From NCBI GenBank assembly GCA_947167455.1, contig CAMVIB010000024.1, positions 1-40,828 of the forward strand: a stretch of DNA of 40,828 nucleotides, written 5' to 3'. Below, piece after piece: positions 32,411 to 40,828 of the stretch. Numbering within the stretch: position 1 is the stretch's first letter; the number at the start of each line of letters is the position of its first letter. The DNA is from an uncultured Prevotellaceae bacterium. Its GTDB lineage: Bacteria; Bacteroidota; Bacteroidia; Bacteroidales; Bacteroidaceae. The translations under genes were made by a program, and so were the position numbers. The notes under the pieces are model-generated. The model was given only the letters and a program-made list of their open reading frames with translations. It made no database searches and was not told the origin of the DNA.

Positions 32411-32444
32411 TTTTTGCTGATTTGATAAGTATTTTTGCTGATTT
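32411..32444 (-). promoter_or_regulatory. Paired direct repeats, candidate AraC-regulator half-sites (cluster 2)
   Basis: On the minus strand AAATCAGCAAAAA occurs twice (32411-32423 and 32432-32444), 21 bp apart, about 47 bp upstream of the minus-7 box. Two helical turns of spacing suits two AraC monomers side by side. The regulator gene ends 20 bases away. Confidence 0.65.
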
Positions 32445-32464
32445 TCGAAAACAGGCGCCCCGCC

Positions 32465-33574
32465 TTACTTGCCCATGTCGCGCATCCATGCTGTCACGGT
32501 CTGTCCCGTGCGCTGTTTGAAGGCTATGCCGAATGTGCTGTAGCTGCGGTAACCGCTTTCGCCGGCCAGCTGCTGTGCGGTGAAGGGGCGTTGGCTGCCG
32601 ATGGCATCGCGGTAGAGACGTATGAAATGGTCGATGCGCAGGTCGTTGATATAGGCATTGTATGTGATGCCTTGAGAGGAGAAATACTGGCTGAGGTAAA
32701 GACGGTTAGTGCCAATGGCTTTGGCAAGCTGAATGACGGTGAGTCCGGGCTGTAGGTAGAGCTGTGTGTCGATGCAACGCTGCTGCAGCAGTTGGCCGAT
32801 GTTGTTCAGCACGGCTTGCTGGAGCGCATTGTCAGCAGCCGATGCGTCCTGACAGTCGTCAGACTCGGCTCGGCAAGCGCGGGTGTTCAGCTCACTCAAT
32901 GTCTCCACCCTCCACGGGAGATAGCAGATCAGCACTACGAGTATCAGCTGCATGGCATACTGGTAGGCCGGTCCCCGGATGCTGAAGGCATAGACTGCGA
33001 ACGCCAGCATGATGATGCCCAGCACCACGAAGCTCTGCCACACCTCCTTATGCTCCAGGTCGGCATAGTTGTTGCGCAGCCAGCGGCCGTATTGCCTCAA
33101 CGCGCGTACCATATATATTACTATGCCCAAGCTCATCAGCAGTGCGTAGCCGTACAGCACGGACACCAGCACATAGTGGCCGCAGGCGACAGCCAATGCT
33201 GCCCCGACACAGAAAGGCACCATCATGGCGAAGGCAGGCCACAGCGGGCGTCGCCGGTCTTGCAGCATGGTGAGTACCACGGTGACAGCCAGCGGAAAGA
33301 CTGTCATGCTGTCCAGCAGCCAGCCCACGTAGTCGGTCATCATCATGTCGCGGTCTGAGTCGAGGAAGAATATCGGCGAATACCATGCGTGGTTCAAGAC
33401 GATGGAAGCCAGGAACGCCGCTGCCCAGCGGCGCAGACGCAGCGGCGGCGTTACGTCGGCAGCAAAGGCGTTGCCGTCGCGCCACAGCAGGTAACAGCTT
33501 GCCGTCGCGGCCAAAGAGGCCACGACGGCGTAGAGCATGATGTAGGGAATGTCTGTGCGTATGTACTCGTACAT
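32465..33574 (-). CDS. Membrane-anchored AraC-family transcriptional regulator (cluster 2)
   Basis: A 369-aa protein from the ATG at 33574 (MYEYIRTDIPYIMLYAVVAS); the open frame up to 33643 overlaps the preceding gene and looks non-coding. About seven membrane segments fill residues 8-235, with the paralogue-conserved loop MLQDRRRPLWPAF and RQYGRWLRNNYADLEHKEVW. Residues about 265-369 are the AraC DNA-binding domain (LTVIQLAKAIGTNRLYLSQY, then LAGESGYRSYSTFGIAFKQR). It starts 26 bases after the upstream esterase stop, so it may be co-transcribed with the esterases and in turn activate the fusion gene 162 bases downstream. Confidence 0.88.
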   Translation of the reverse strand: MYEYIRTDIPYIMLYAVVASLAATASCYLLWRDGNAFAADVTPPLRLRRWAAAFLASIVLNHAWYSPIFFLDSDRDMMMTDYVGWLLDSMTVFPLAVTVVLTMLQDRRRPLWPAFAMMVPFCVGAALAVACGHYVLVSVLYGYALLMSLGIVIYMVRALRQYGRWLRNNYADLEHKEVWQSFVVLGIIMLAFAVYAFSIRGPAYQYAMQLILVVLICYLPWRVETLSELNTRACRAESDDCQDASAADNALQQAVLNNIGQLLQQRCIDTQLYLQPGLTVIQLAKAIGTNRLYLSQYFSSQGITYNAYINDLRIDHFIRLYRDAIGSQRPFTAQQLAGESGYRSYSTFGIAFKQRTGQTVTAWMRDMGK

Positions 33575-33600
33575 GTCCTGAGTGTTAAATGGAACGTACC

Positions 33601-35187
33601 TTAAGGCATGTAGTAGTTGGTGAGGAAATAGGAGCGCTCCCAATCAACGATCTTCAGCGCGGCCTCCTTGGCAGCATGGATATCGTTCTCGTCGAGCACC
33701 ATCACCTGCTTGTCCTTGAGGTCGTAGAGCGGCCATTGCTTGGCCTTGCCGTCGGGCGACTGCTCTGCCGTGAGCGAGGGGTTGCCGGTCTTGGCAAACT
33801 GCACCCACATGCGGCGCATGGTCTTGCAGAAGGTGGCATCATACGCCCGTCCTGTGAAGTCGTCGAGCTCCGGGTGGCCGAACACCACCGACAGCTCCGA
33901 CGCATGGCCGCTCTTTATCAGCGGCAGGGCGGATTCCACCGTGTAGTAGTATGTGTATGACTTGCCTCCGGCCCGTGTCTGCTCCTCCGACAGGCGTATC
34001 TGCGGCGCTATGAACATGATCTGGCTGAAGAGGCGGACGGTGGCCTCGTAGCGTGGACCCTCGATGTCGGCGCAGTAGCTCTCGACCAGCTGCTTCTCGC
34101 GGTCTGTGAGCTGGGTGAGCTTCTCCTGCAGGCGGCTTTCGGCCCACGCGTTCCACACGTCCGGCCCCACGACACCGAGGAAGGTATTCATCTCGTCCTT
34201 GTTGCAGCCCTGCAGGAACACGATCTCACGTGCAGCACCGTCGGCGTATGCCTGCCACGTGTCCGAGGGCAGGTAGCGGCCGTCGCGCTCCGGGAAGGTG
34301 CGTATGCCGAGCTTTTGGAAGAAGCCATACAAGTCTGTCCACACCTCTGCCAGCTTCTCGGCGCTGACGGCCAGCAGGTCGGCCACGCTCTTGCAGCCGA
34401 GGGCTTCCATAAGCTTGTCGGTGCATACCATGGCCTGCTCCGCAGTGCGCGTCTGGCTGGGGCTGCCGCTCTGTGTGATGACACGATGGAAATACTTCTG
34501 CGAGCCTTTGACGAGCGGCAGCAGTGTGCAGCTGGCGCCGCCGGCCGACTCGCCCCAGATGGTGACGTTGCCGGGGTCGCCGCCGAAGGCAGCAATGTTC
34601 TCGTGGACCCACTTGAGCGCCATGACCTGGTCCATGAGTCCGAGGTTGGCGGCGTCCTGGTAGTCGCGGCCGTCGGCCAGGTGTGCCAGGTGCAGGAAGC
34701 CGAGGAAGCTCACACGGTAGTTGATTGTGACGACAATGACCTCGGGATTTTCCTTAACGATGTTGAAGCAATCGTACTGCGGGTCCGTAGTGCCGCCCAC
34801 CTCGAAGGCACCGCCGTAGATCCACACTATGACGGGTTTCTTCGTGGCAGCGTCGTCGCTGCGCCACACGTTGAGGTACAGACAGTCCTCGCCCATGGGG
34901 TAGAGGGCTGAGGGGTCGCCAGGCGCCTGGACGGGGGTCTTGCCATAGTAGTAGGCCTCGTACACGCCGTTGTCGGGTGTGACATCGACAGGCGCTTTCC
35001 AGCGCAGCTCGCCTATGGGCTGCCGACCCACAAAGGGTATGCCCTTGTGGGAGATGATGTTCTCTACCTTCTGGCCGACGAATGTGCCGTTGACACACTC
35101 CACTGCAAGCGACTTGTCGTAGCGGCCGTCGGCTATCCTGCGGTTCTCGCCGTACCGGGGCATCAGTTTCTCTTCTGTCTCATTCAT
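33601..35187 (-). CDS. Type-B carboxylesterase, cytoplasmic, copy A
   Basis: A 528-aa protein from the ATG at 35187 (MNETEEKLMPRYGENRRIAD); the frame to 35247 adds 20 residues with no support. No signal peptide. Motifs: ECVNGTFVGQK, HKGIPFVGRQPIG, EDCLYLNVW, oxyanion YGGAF, GESAGGASC (Ser214), and His in KSGHASELSVVF. Exactly the same length as the next esterase upstream, from which it is separated by 85 bases; the two are tandem duplicates that have diverged. Esters of unknown nature are the substrate. The AraC regulator follows 26 bases downstream. Confidence 0.9.
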   Translation of the reverse strand: MNETEEKLMPRYGENRRIADGRYDKSLAVECVNGTFVGQKVENIISHKGIPFVGRQPIGELRWKAPVDVTPDNGVYEAYYYGKTPVQAPGDPSALYPMGEDCLYLNVWRSDDAATKKPVIVWIYGGAFEVGGTTDPQYDCFNIVKENPEVIVVTINYRVSFLGFLHLAHLADGRDYQDAANLGLMDQVMALKWVHENIAAFGGDPGNVTIWGESAGGASCTLLPLVKGSQKYFHRVITQSGSPSQTRTAEQAMVCTDKLMEALGCKSVADLLAVSAEKLAEVWTDLYGFFQKLGIRTFPERDGRYLPSDTWQAYADGAAREIVFLQGCNKDEMNTFLGVVGPDVWNAWAESRLQEKLTQLTDREKQLVESYCADIEGPRYEATVRLFSQIMFIAPQIRLSEEQTRAGGKSYTYYYTVESALPLIKSGHASELSVVFGHPELDDFTGRAYDATFCKTMRRMWVQFAKTGNPSLTAEQSPDGKAKQWPLYDLKDKQVMVLDENDIHAAKEAALKIVDWERSYFLTNYYMP

Positions 35188-35272
35188 AGTCTCGTGAGTT
35201 TCCGTTGTTGTTGTTAAGCTGATAATGGCCTGCGCGATGCCTGCCATCTACGATGGGGCAAATGGCAGAATG

Positions 35273-36859
<1,587 letters not shown>

Positions 36860-37075
36860 CTCTCATTCTTGACTTTGGTGGTGACAAATTATCGTTAAGC
36901 AAACGCCGGACTGCCGCCGGCGGTCTGAGCGGCGCGGCCTTACTGACAGGTGGCGTCGTGCTCCCGCCACGAGGAGCGGCTCGTGCTGCGGTCGGACCCA
37001 GTAGCCGGCACGCGCGTCGCTGCCAGACACGAAGCGTCTGCGGCGTATGCCCGCCTGCGGGGACTGCGTCTGTGG

Positions 37076-38026
37076 CTATCTGCTGGCCATATAGGTGGCA
37101 ATGCGCTTGGCCACGTTCGCCTTGATGTTGTTGTAGTAGAACGTGTAGTCCTCACCGTGGCGGCCGTCGGGTCCGAAGAATTCGGCAGCAATCTTGGCGG
37201 CTTCCTCCGGCATAGGCACCGCCTTGGCATTGGTGATGACCGAGCCACGGGCGAGATTTATCTTAGCGTCGGCGCCGATGTCGCTGATCTCAGGCTCGCC
37301 GGTCTGCTCGTTCACCGTGAGCGACCCTAAGTTCATGCTGGCGGGGGCGTAGGTCTCGTCGAGCTTCCAATTCAGCGGGTTGATGCTGATGGCATTGGGC
37401 AGCAGCACTACGGTCGGGGCATTCGCCTCGACGTTCCCCGGCCCCTCGGTGTTCCAGCTTACGATGACACCGGCATCGCTCTCGCCGGTGGCGAACTTCA
37501 GATACGGGTAGGCCGCAAGCTCCTCTTTCGTCACGGCGTAGCCGATGACGTAGGCGGCCACCATGCGCTTGTAGCGTTCGGGGTGTTCCTTGAAGTATCT
37601 CATCAGCACTAGCTTGACCAGCGCAGAGCCCTGGCTGTGGCCGGCGATGATGAACGGGCGGCCCTCGTTGTAGTGCTCGAAGTAGTAGTCGAGCGAGGCG
37701 GTGATGTCATCGTAGGGCGTGCCGAAAAGTGCGGCATCCAGGCTCTTGTCGCGCGCAAACACCTCGCCGGCATACTTCAGGCCCGACTGGCGGTAGTATG
37801 GCGCGAACACGTTGGTGGAGTCGGCGTAGGCCGTGGCATGACCCAGGTACTCGACCTCCATGCCGGCTATCATCTCCTCGTTGTCGAGCGAGCCGTAGTC
37901 GGGGGCGCCCTCGGCGAAGCTGCCCATTATGAATTCGGTGGCAAAGATGTAGAACGTGTCAACGTCCTTGGTGATTGCCGGAAATCTGCACCAGCTTGTC
38001 GTCTGGGAATAGTCGATTGTTTTCAT
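37076..38026 (-). CDS. DUF3089-family alpha/beta-hydrolase, free-standing
   Basis: A 316-aa protein with no signal peptide (MKTIDYSQTTSWCRFPAITK). It aligns throughout with the N-terminal half of the fusion lipoprotein: DVDTFYIFATEF, HATAYADSTNVFAPYYRQSG, AGHSQGSAL (Ser131 nucleophile), GYAVTKEELAAYPYLKFATG, SWNTEGPGN and a C-terminal YNNIKANVAKRIATYMASR. DUF3089 members are predicted serine hydrolases of unknown substrate. It is the first gene of the minus-strand run DUF3089, esterase B, esterase A, AraC. The missing signal suggests it acts inside the cell, unlike the fusion. Confidence 0.88.
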   Translation of the reverse strand: MKTIDYSQTTSWCRFPAITKDVDTFYIFATEFIMGSFAEGAPDYGSLDNEEMIAGMEVEYLGHATAYADSTNVFAPYYRQSGLKYAGEVFARDKSLDAALFGTPYDDITASLDYYFEHYNEGRPFIIAGHSQGSALVKLVLMRYFKEHPERYKRMVAAYVIGYAVTKEELAAYPYLKFATGESDAGVIVSWNTEGPGNVEANAPTVVLLPNAISINPLNWKLDETYAPASMNLGSLTVNEQTGEPEISDIGADAKINLARGSVITNAKAVPMPEEAAKIAAEFFGPDGRHGEDYTFYYNNIKANVAKRIATYMASR

Positions 38027-38131
38027 GTCGTTTATAGTTTAGTTGGGTTGAGGGTGTCAGATGAACAAAGGCTGCACGCAACGCTCCCCGTGCGGGCGGG
38101 TAGGCGATGTAGCCTAAGGCGTATATATGCC

Positions 38132-38330
38132 TTAGAAGGCATCCGCCATGAGGTCGTGTCGGCCGATGAGGCCGAAGATGCTGATGCGGTTGTCTTCGTT
38201 GAGGATGCGCAGTATCTCGCCCAGGGTGCTCCTGGTAGCCGTTGCCGATGAGGCTGACGAGGTCGCCGACGCCATCGTGCTCGAAGTCGAACACGAACCG
38301 CTGTGTCTCGTTGTCGAGTCTTACGCCCAT
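38132..38330 (-). pseudogene. Frameshifted small gene of unknown family
   Basis: From the ATG at 38330 the first frame reads MGVRLDNETQRFVFDFEHDG, then VGDLVSLIGNGYQE. At a CCC run (about 38230) the sensible sequence moves to another frame and continues LGEILRILNEDNRISIFGLI, then GRHDLMADAF and a TAA at 38132. Joined, they give a coherent protein of about 65 aa. One extra base explains the break; it could be a real mutation or a sequencing error. No known family recognised. Confidence 0.65.
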
Positions 38331-38358
38331 GATGATGTGACTCTGATGGTTTGTCGCG

Positions 38359-38367
38359 GCAAAGATA
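38359..38367 (-). promoter_or_regulatory. Minus-7 box of the frameshifted small gene
   Basis: TATCTTTGC on the minus strand, 28 bases before the ATG at 38330. The same transcript may run on into the DUF3089-esterase genes, since no terminator is seen between. Confidence 0.5.
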
Positions 38368-38427
38368 CGTTTTTTCCGCGATATAGTGCATGGAATCTCC
38401 GTTTTTTTCGCTAAGGAACATATATTC

Positions 38428-39468
38428 CTACTTCAGTATGATGTCCACAATCACGGGTAGGTGGTCGCTTATGCCGCCGTGATAGGTGGGGCCGCGGAAG
38501 GTGCGGCGAGGCATCGTGCCGCCATAGGTCTTGTTCTCCTCCAGAAGCCACGGGTATGCCACGGCCTGTGCAGAACCCTCTGTTGCCACGGCTTCGGACA
38601 CAAGGATGTGATCCAGCCACTGCCAGTAGCCGCGAAAGCTGTATGTGCCAATGTTGCCCGTCGCATCGGTGAGGCGCAGCTTGCCTCTCTCCCTGAAGAT
38701 GGCATCGTCGCCGTCGGCATTGAAGTCTCCCATTACCACTATCCTGCGGCCGGCGCCGCTGCGGTCTATGCTGTCGGTCAGCTGCCAAAGACGACGGGCG
38801 GCCAGGGCGCGGTTCTTGTCGCCTTCACGCCCGCCAGCGCGGCTCGGCAGGTGAGCCACCACGACATGCAGGGTGTCGAAGCCCGACGGCGTGCGAACTA
38901 AGCCCTGAACATACAACAGGTCACGCGTGGGGCGCAGACCGTATTTCTTGCTGTCTATCACTACATTACGACTCTGCAGAAGCTTGAAACGTGCTGGCTG
39001 GTAGAGTAGGGCGACATCAATGCCGCGAAGGTCGCGACAGTCGGTCATCACGTATCTGTAGCCCAGCTGACGAAGGCTGCTGCGACGTGTCAGTATGGTC
39101 AGCACGCTGTCGTTCTCCACTTCGCAGAGACCTACAAGGTCAACCATTCCGCCGTCGCTCGAGGCCGTGGCAACGACTTGTGCTACGTCGCCAAGTTTCT
39201 GCCAGTAGCGTCTGCTAGTCCAGCGGCGTTGGCTACCAGGCAGAAATTCTACGTCGTCGTGGCCTACGTCGTGTACGGTGTCAAACAGGTTTTCCACATT
39301 CCAGCTCATGATGCGCATCCTCACTCTGTCGCCAGACAACGCACCGTAGGCGCAGCGGTCTGAACAGTTGCCTATGCCTCGGGGTGAAGGCCGAAACGAC
39401 GCGGACACGACAGCCAGCAGGCAGATGAGTACTGTGCTGAACGTTTGAGCCCTTCTGCGGCATGGCAT
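38428..39468 (-). CDS. Secreted endonuclease/exonuclease/phosphatase-family protein
   Basis: A 346-aa protein from the ATG at 39468, which opens a signal-like segment (RRRAQTFSTVLICLLAVVSA); a start at 39504 adds 12 polar residues. The EEP fold is clear: MRIMSWNVENLFDTVHD (first strand with metal-side Asn), LVGLCEVENDSVL (catalytic Glu), FDTLHVVVAHLPSRAGG, VVMGDFNAD (Asp-x-Asn), YWQWLDHILVS and GGISDHLPVIVDI (catalytic Asp-His). All active-site residues are present. Members cleave phosphodiesters of nucleic acids or lipids; an extracytoplasmic DNase or phosphodiesterase role is inferred. Monocistronic with its own promoter. Confidence 0.88.
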   Translation of the reverse strand: MPCRRRAQTFSTVLICLLAVVSASFRPSPRGIGNCSDRCAYGALSGDRVRMRIMSWNVENLFDTVHDVGHDDVEFLPGSQRRWTSRRYWQKLGDVAQVVATASSDGGMVDLVGLCEVENDSVLTILTRRSSLRQLGYRYVMTDCRDLRGIDVALLYQPARFKLLQSRNVVIDSKKYGLRPTRDLLYVQGLVRTPSGFDTLHVVVAHLPSRAGGREGDKNRALAARRLWQLTDSIDRSGAGRRIVVMGDFNADGDDAIFRERGKLRLTDATGNIGTYSFRGYWQWLDHILVSEAVATEGSAQAVAYPWLLEENKTYGGTMPRRTFRGPTYHGGISDHLPVIVDIILK

Positions 39469-39561
39469 ATTCTTGAGGGAGATGTCTTGGCTGGAGCCTG
39501 TCATGGGAGTCGGTTTTGTAACGCACGGCAGGTGGGATGCCTTGCTATGACTTGTGTTGGC

Positions 39562-39570
39562 GCAAAGATA
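39562..39570 (-). promoter_or_regulatory. Minus-7 box of the EEP-family gene
   Basis: TATCTTTGC on the minus strand, about 95 bases before the ATG at 39468, with TTG 22 bases upstream as a weak minus-33. Confidence 0.5.
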
Positions 39571-39716
39571 ATGGAAATTCTGTACAATCTGTCAATAACG
39601 TCACAATATTTTGCTCTTGTGCAGAAAAACACCAATTTATGGCTTCATGTATGTGCTTATGGGAGGGGATTCCCCTCAACATTAGGGATTCGCATCCGTC
39701 CAAATAGGCGTTTCCT

Positions 39717-39749
39717 TTTTCTTAGACCGCAAGAACGCTGTACCTTTGC
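39717..39749 (+). promoter_or_regulatory. Promoter of the HMA-like secreted protein gene
   Basis: TTTT (39717-39720), a 20-bp spacer and TACCTTTGC (39741-39749). Transcription would start near 39755, which excludes an ATG-less upstream extension and supports the start at 39816. Confidence 0.65.
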
Positions 39750-39815
39750 ACCGTGATTCAGAACATAAGAGCCTGGACACGTATCGAAGTATCAACCTTT
39801 AATGATCACACCACT

Positions 39816-40160
39816 ATGAAGAAGATGAATAAGATGATTGCCGCCATGATGCTCATGGCCATTACAACAGCAATGCCGTCCGTGGCAGCCGACAGACGCC
39901 ACAACAGCGATGACAGACGGGAGACGGTCGTCGTCGTCACCAACCATCGCAATCCCCACGCACACCACCCCTACCGTCCTGATGTCCAGGAATGCACCTT
40001 CAGGGTGAGCCGCCACGCAGCGCGCCACAATGCCGTGGCCATGGCAAGACGCATCAACGGTGTGATGGGCGCATACATGAATCCCCGCACTCGCGAGATC
40101 ACCGTCCGCTATGATGCGCGTGTGACATCGACACGCCACATCATCCGCATCGTCGGTTAG
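39816..40160 (+). CDS. Small secreted HMA-like protein without the CxxC motif
   Basis: A 114-aa protein from the ATG at 39816, which starts a signal peptide (MKKMNKMIAAMMLMAITTAM, cleavage near PSVAA). A His/Arg-rich stretch follows (NHRNPHAHHPYRPDV). The rest (CTFRVSRHAARHNAVAMARR, then INGVMGAYMNPRTREITVRY) has the beta-alpha-beta-beta-alpha-beta rhythm of heavy-metal-associated domains, but the metal-binding CxxC is replaced and only one Cys remains. The His cluster might bind metal instead. Function is inferred from pattern only. It has its own promoter and a strong terminator. Confidence 0.7.
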   Translation: MKKMNKMIAAMMLMAITTAMPSVAADRRHNSDDRRETVVVVTNHRNPHAHHPYRPDVQECTFRVSRHAARHNAVAMARRINGVMGAYMNPRTREITVRYDARVTSTRHIIRIVG

Positions 40161-40186
40161 TATGGCATCTTATATGGCTCACACAG

Positions 40187-40226
40187 AGAAGCCCCGTCCT
40201 TCATCTCTTGTAAGAACGGGGCTTCT
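40187..40226 (+). terminator. Terminator of the HMA-like gene
   Basis: AGAAGCCCCGT (40187-40197) pairs perfectly with ACGGGGCTTCT (40216-40226), and TTCG follows. It lies 26 bases after the stop codon. Confidence 0.8.
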
Positions 40227-40246
40227 TTCGCCCAGACGGTATATTT

Positions 40247-40440
40247 ACCTCCCCTTGACGACGCATTTGCATCCCCTGGGCGAGGCACCTGCATCCCCTG
40301 GGCGAGGCACCTGCATCCCCTAGGGGCGTTTTCCGATGCTCCATCGGGTATCTTTCGAAAGTCCAACGGGCATCCTTTGATGCTTCCATTGGTGTTTTCC
40401 GATGTTCCGACGTGCATATCCTTCGATGCTCCAAACGTCG
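40247..40440. repeat. 22-bp tandem arrays of changing sequence (second locus, part 1)
   Basis: GCATCCCCTGGGCGAGGCAC-type units start at 40269, 40291 and 40313, preceded by a diverged unit at 40247. The grid continues without a break into GATGCTCCATCGGG-type units at 40335, 40357, 40379 and 40401; the last (40425) is 2 bp out of step. The period is exactly 22 bp though the unit sequence changes. Confidence 0.85.
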
Positions 40441-40473
40441 TTTCTCACTGCTCCCGAGGGTGCCGATTAAGCC

Positions 40474-40548
40474 CCTAGGGGAGTTAGGTAACTCGCCTAG
40501 GGGAGTTACATAACTCGCCTAGGCGAGTTACCTAACTCCCCTAGGGGC
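40474..40548. repeat. 22-bp tandem palindromic array, CCTAGG type (second locus, part 2)
   Basis: CCTAGG occurs at 40474, 40496, 40518 and 40540, exactly 22 bp apart. Between them are palindromes GAGTTAGGTAACTC, GAGTTACATAACTC and GAGTTACCTAACTC. Each unit therefore carries two small inverted repeats. Confidence 0.9.
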
Positions 40549-40611
40549 TTTCACCGCCTTCCCGAGAGGTAGCACCGTCATCCCGCAATCCCGTGACCAG
40601 TCATCCCGCAA

Positions 40612-40828
40612 ATGATTATCCGCAATCGTACCACCAAGACGCTGGAAGCGTCTCCTCTCAATAACCGGGGGTGCGCAGTACCCCCGGATAGGGACAAAAA
40701 GGTGAACATCGACCCTGAAGGGGTCGCCCATTACGCTGTTCGGGCACTCTTTCAGAGTGCTTGCCTCTATAGAGCTTGTTATCCGGGGGTGCTCGCTACG
40801 CTCGTACCCTCGGTTACCAAAGCGAAGA
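40612..40828. mobile_element. Second copy of the MITE-like multi-hairpin element (cut by the window end)
   Basis: The 217 bases to the window end match 27554-27770 with one visible difference (GGGGAAC versus GGTGAAC, about 40702). The right terminal repeat would lie at about 40870. It directly follows the second set of 22-bp arrays. Confidence 0.9.

Noticed and set aside
36899..37075. A gene in the GC-rich gap between the DUF3089 and esterase genes
   Set aside because: The only open frame is Arg/Ser/Thr-rich, overlaps the DUF3089 gene and has no start context; the gap holds only small inverted repeats.
40247..40548. CRISPR array or coding repeat at the second locus
   Set aside because: There are no spacers, and a 22-bp period shifts frame in each unit.

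Overview
The window looks like chromosome from a gut-type Bacteroidales bacterium (Prevotellaceae or Muribaculaceae are the likeliest families; the genus cannot be fixed by eye). The signs are repeated TAnnTTTGC minus-7 promoter boxes, weak Shine-Dalgarno signals, BACON and bacterial Ig-like surface proteins, a DUF3667 protein, a membrane-anchored AraC regulator type, and a GC-rich background. That background is interrupted by one clearly AT-rich block at about 20.4-26.0 kb.

Layout. 1-4.1 kb: the tail of a probable OmpA-family gene, then a large secreted Ig-like/BACON protein with a (GGNTGG)n linker. 4.2-9.0 kb: an OPT-family oligopeptide transporter, two small membrane proteins (one of only 35 aa), and the pta-ackA acetate pair. 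9.0-13.8 kb (minus strand): an LpxH-like hydrolase, a DUF59 Fe-S assembly protein, radC, a family 2 glycosyltransferase and a lipoprotein lipase whose leader is made of 24-bp tandem repeats. 14.1-14.5 kb: palindromic arrays with a 22-bp period. 14.6-20.3 kb (minus): catalytic cluster 1, with a type-B carboxylesterase lipoprotein, a YtcJ-like amidohydrolase lipoprotein and a membrane AraC regulator; then a DUF2975 protein and an internally deleted AAA-ATPase/PD-(D/E)XK relic. 20.5-25.9 kb (plus): an AT-rich accessory island bounded by an imperfect 25-bp direct repeat. It holds integrase and HTH relics, an unknown 383-aa protein abutting a DUF2971 protein, a WG-repeat protein, a small unknown ORF and a YhcG/DUF1016 nuclease. 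26.0-27.8 kb: a decayed third AraC regulator, a DUF3667 protein and a multi-hairpin MITE-like repeat. 27.8-38.0 kb (minus): catalytic cluster 2, with an amidohydrolase, a DUF3089-carboxylesterase fusion lipoprotein, a second membrane AraC regulator, two equal-length carboxylesterases and a free-standing DUF3089 hydrolase. 38.1-40.8 kb: a frameshifted small gene, a secreted endonuclease/exonuclease/phosphatase protein, a secreted HMA-like small protein, a second set of 22-bp arrays and a second, window-truncated copy of the MITE-like element.

How the genes work together. Clusters 1 and 2 share one plan: a membrane AraC-type regulator lies just upstream of ester- and amide-cleaving enzymes. Some enzymes carry lipoprotein signals (cell surface or periplasm) and some have no signal (cytoplasm). 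In both clusters the gap between regulator and enzyme genes contains two direct repeats 20-21 bp apart, about 50 bp upstream of the minus-7 box, which look like regulator half-sites. My reading is an inducible pathway for an ester/amide substrate that has been duplicated; the substrate is not visible from sequence. The AT-rich island is the best candidate for an undescribed, possibly defensive, system. Nothing in the sequence proves that role.
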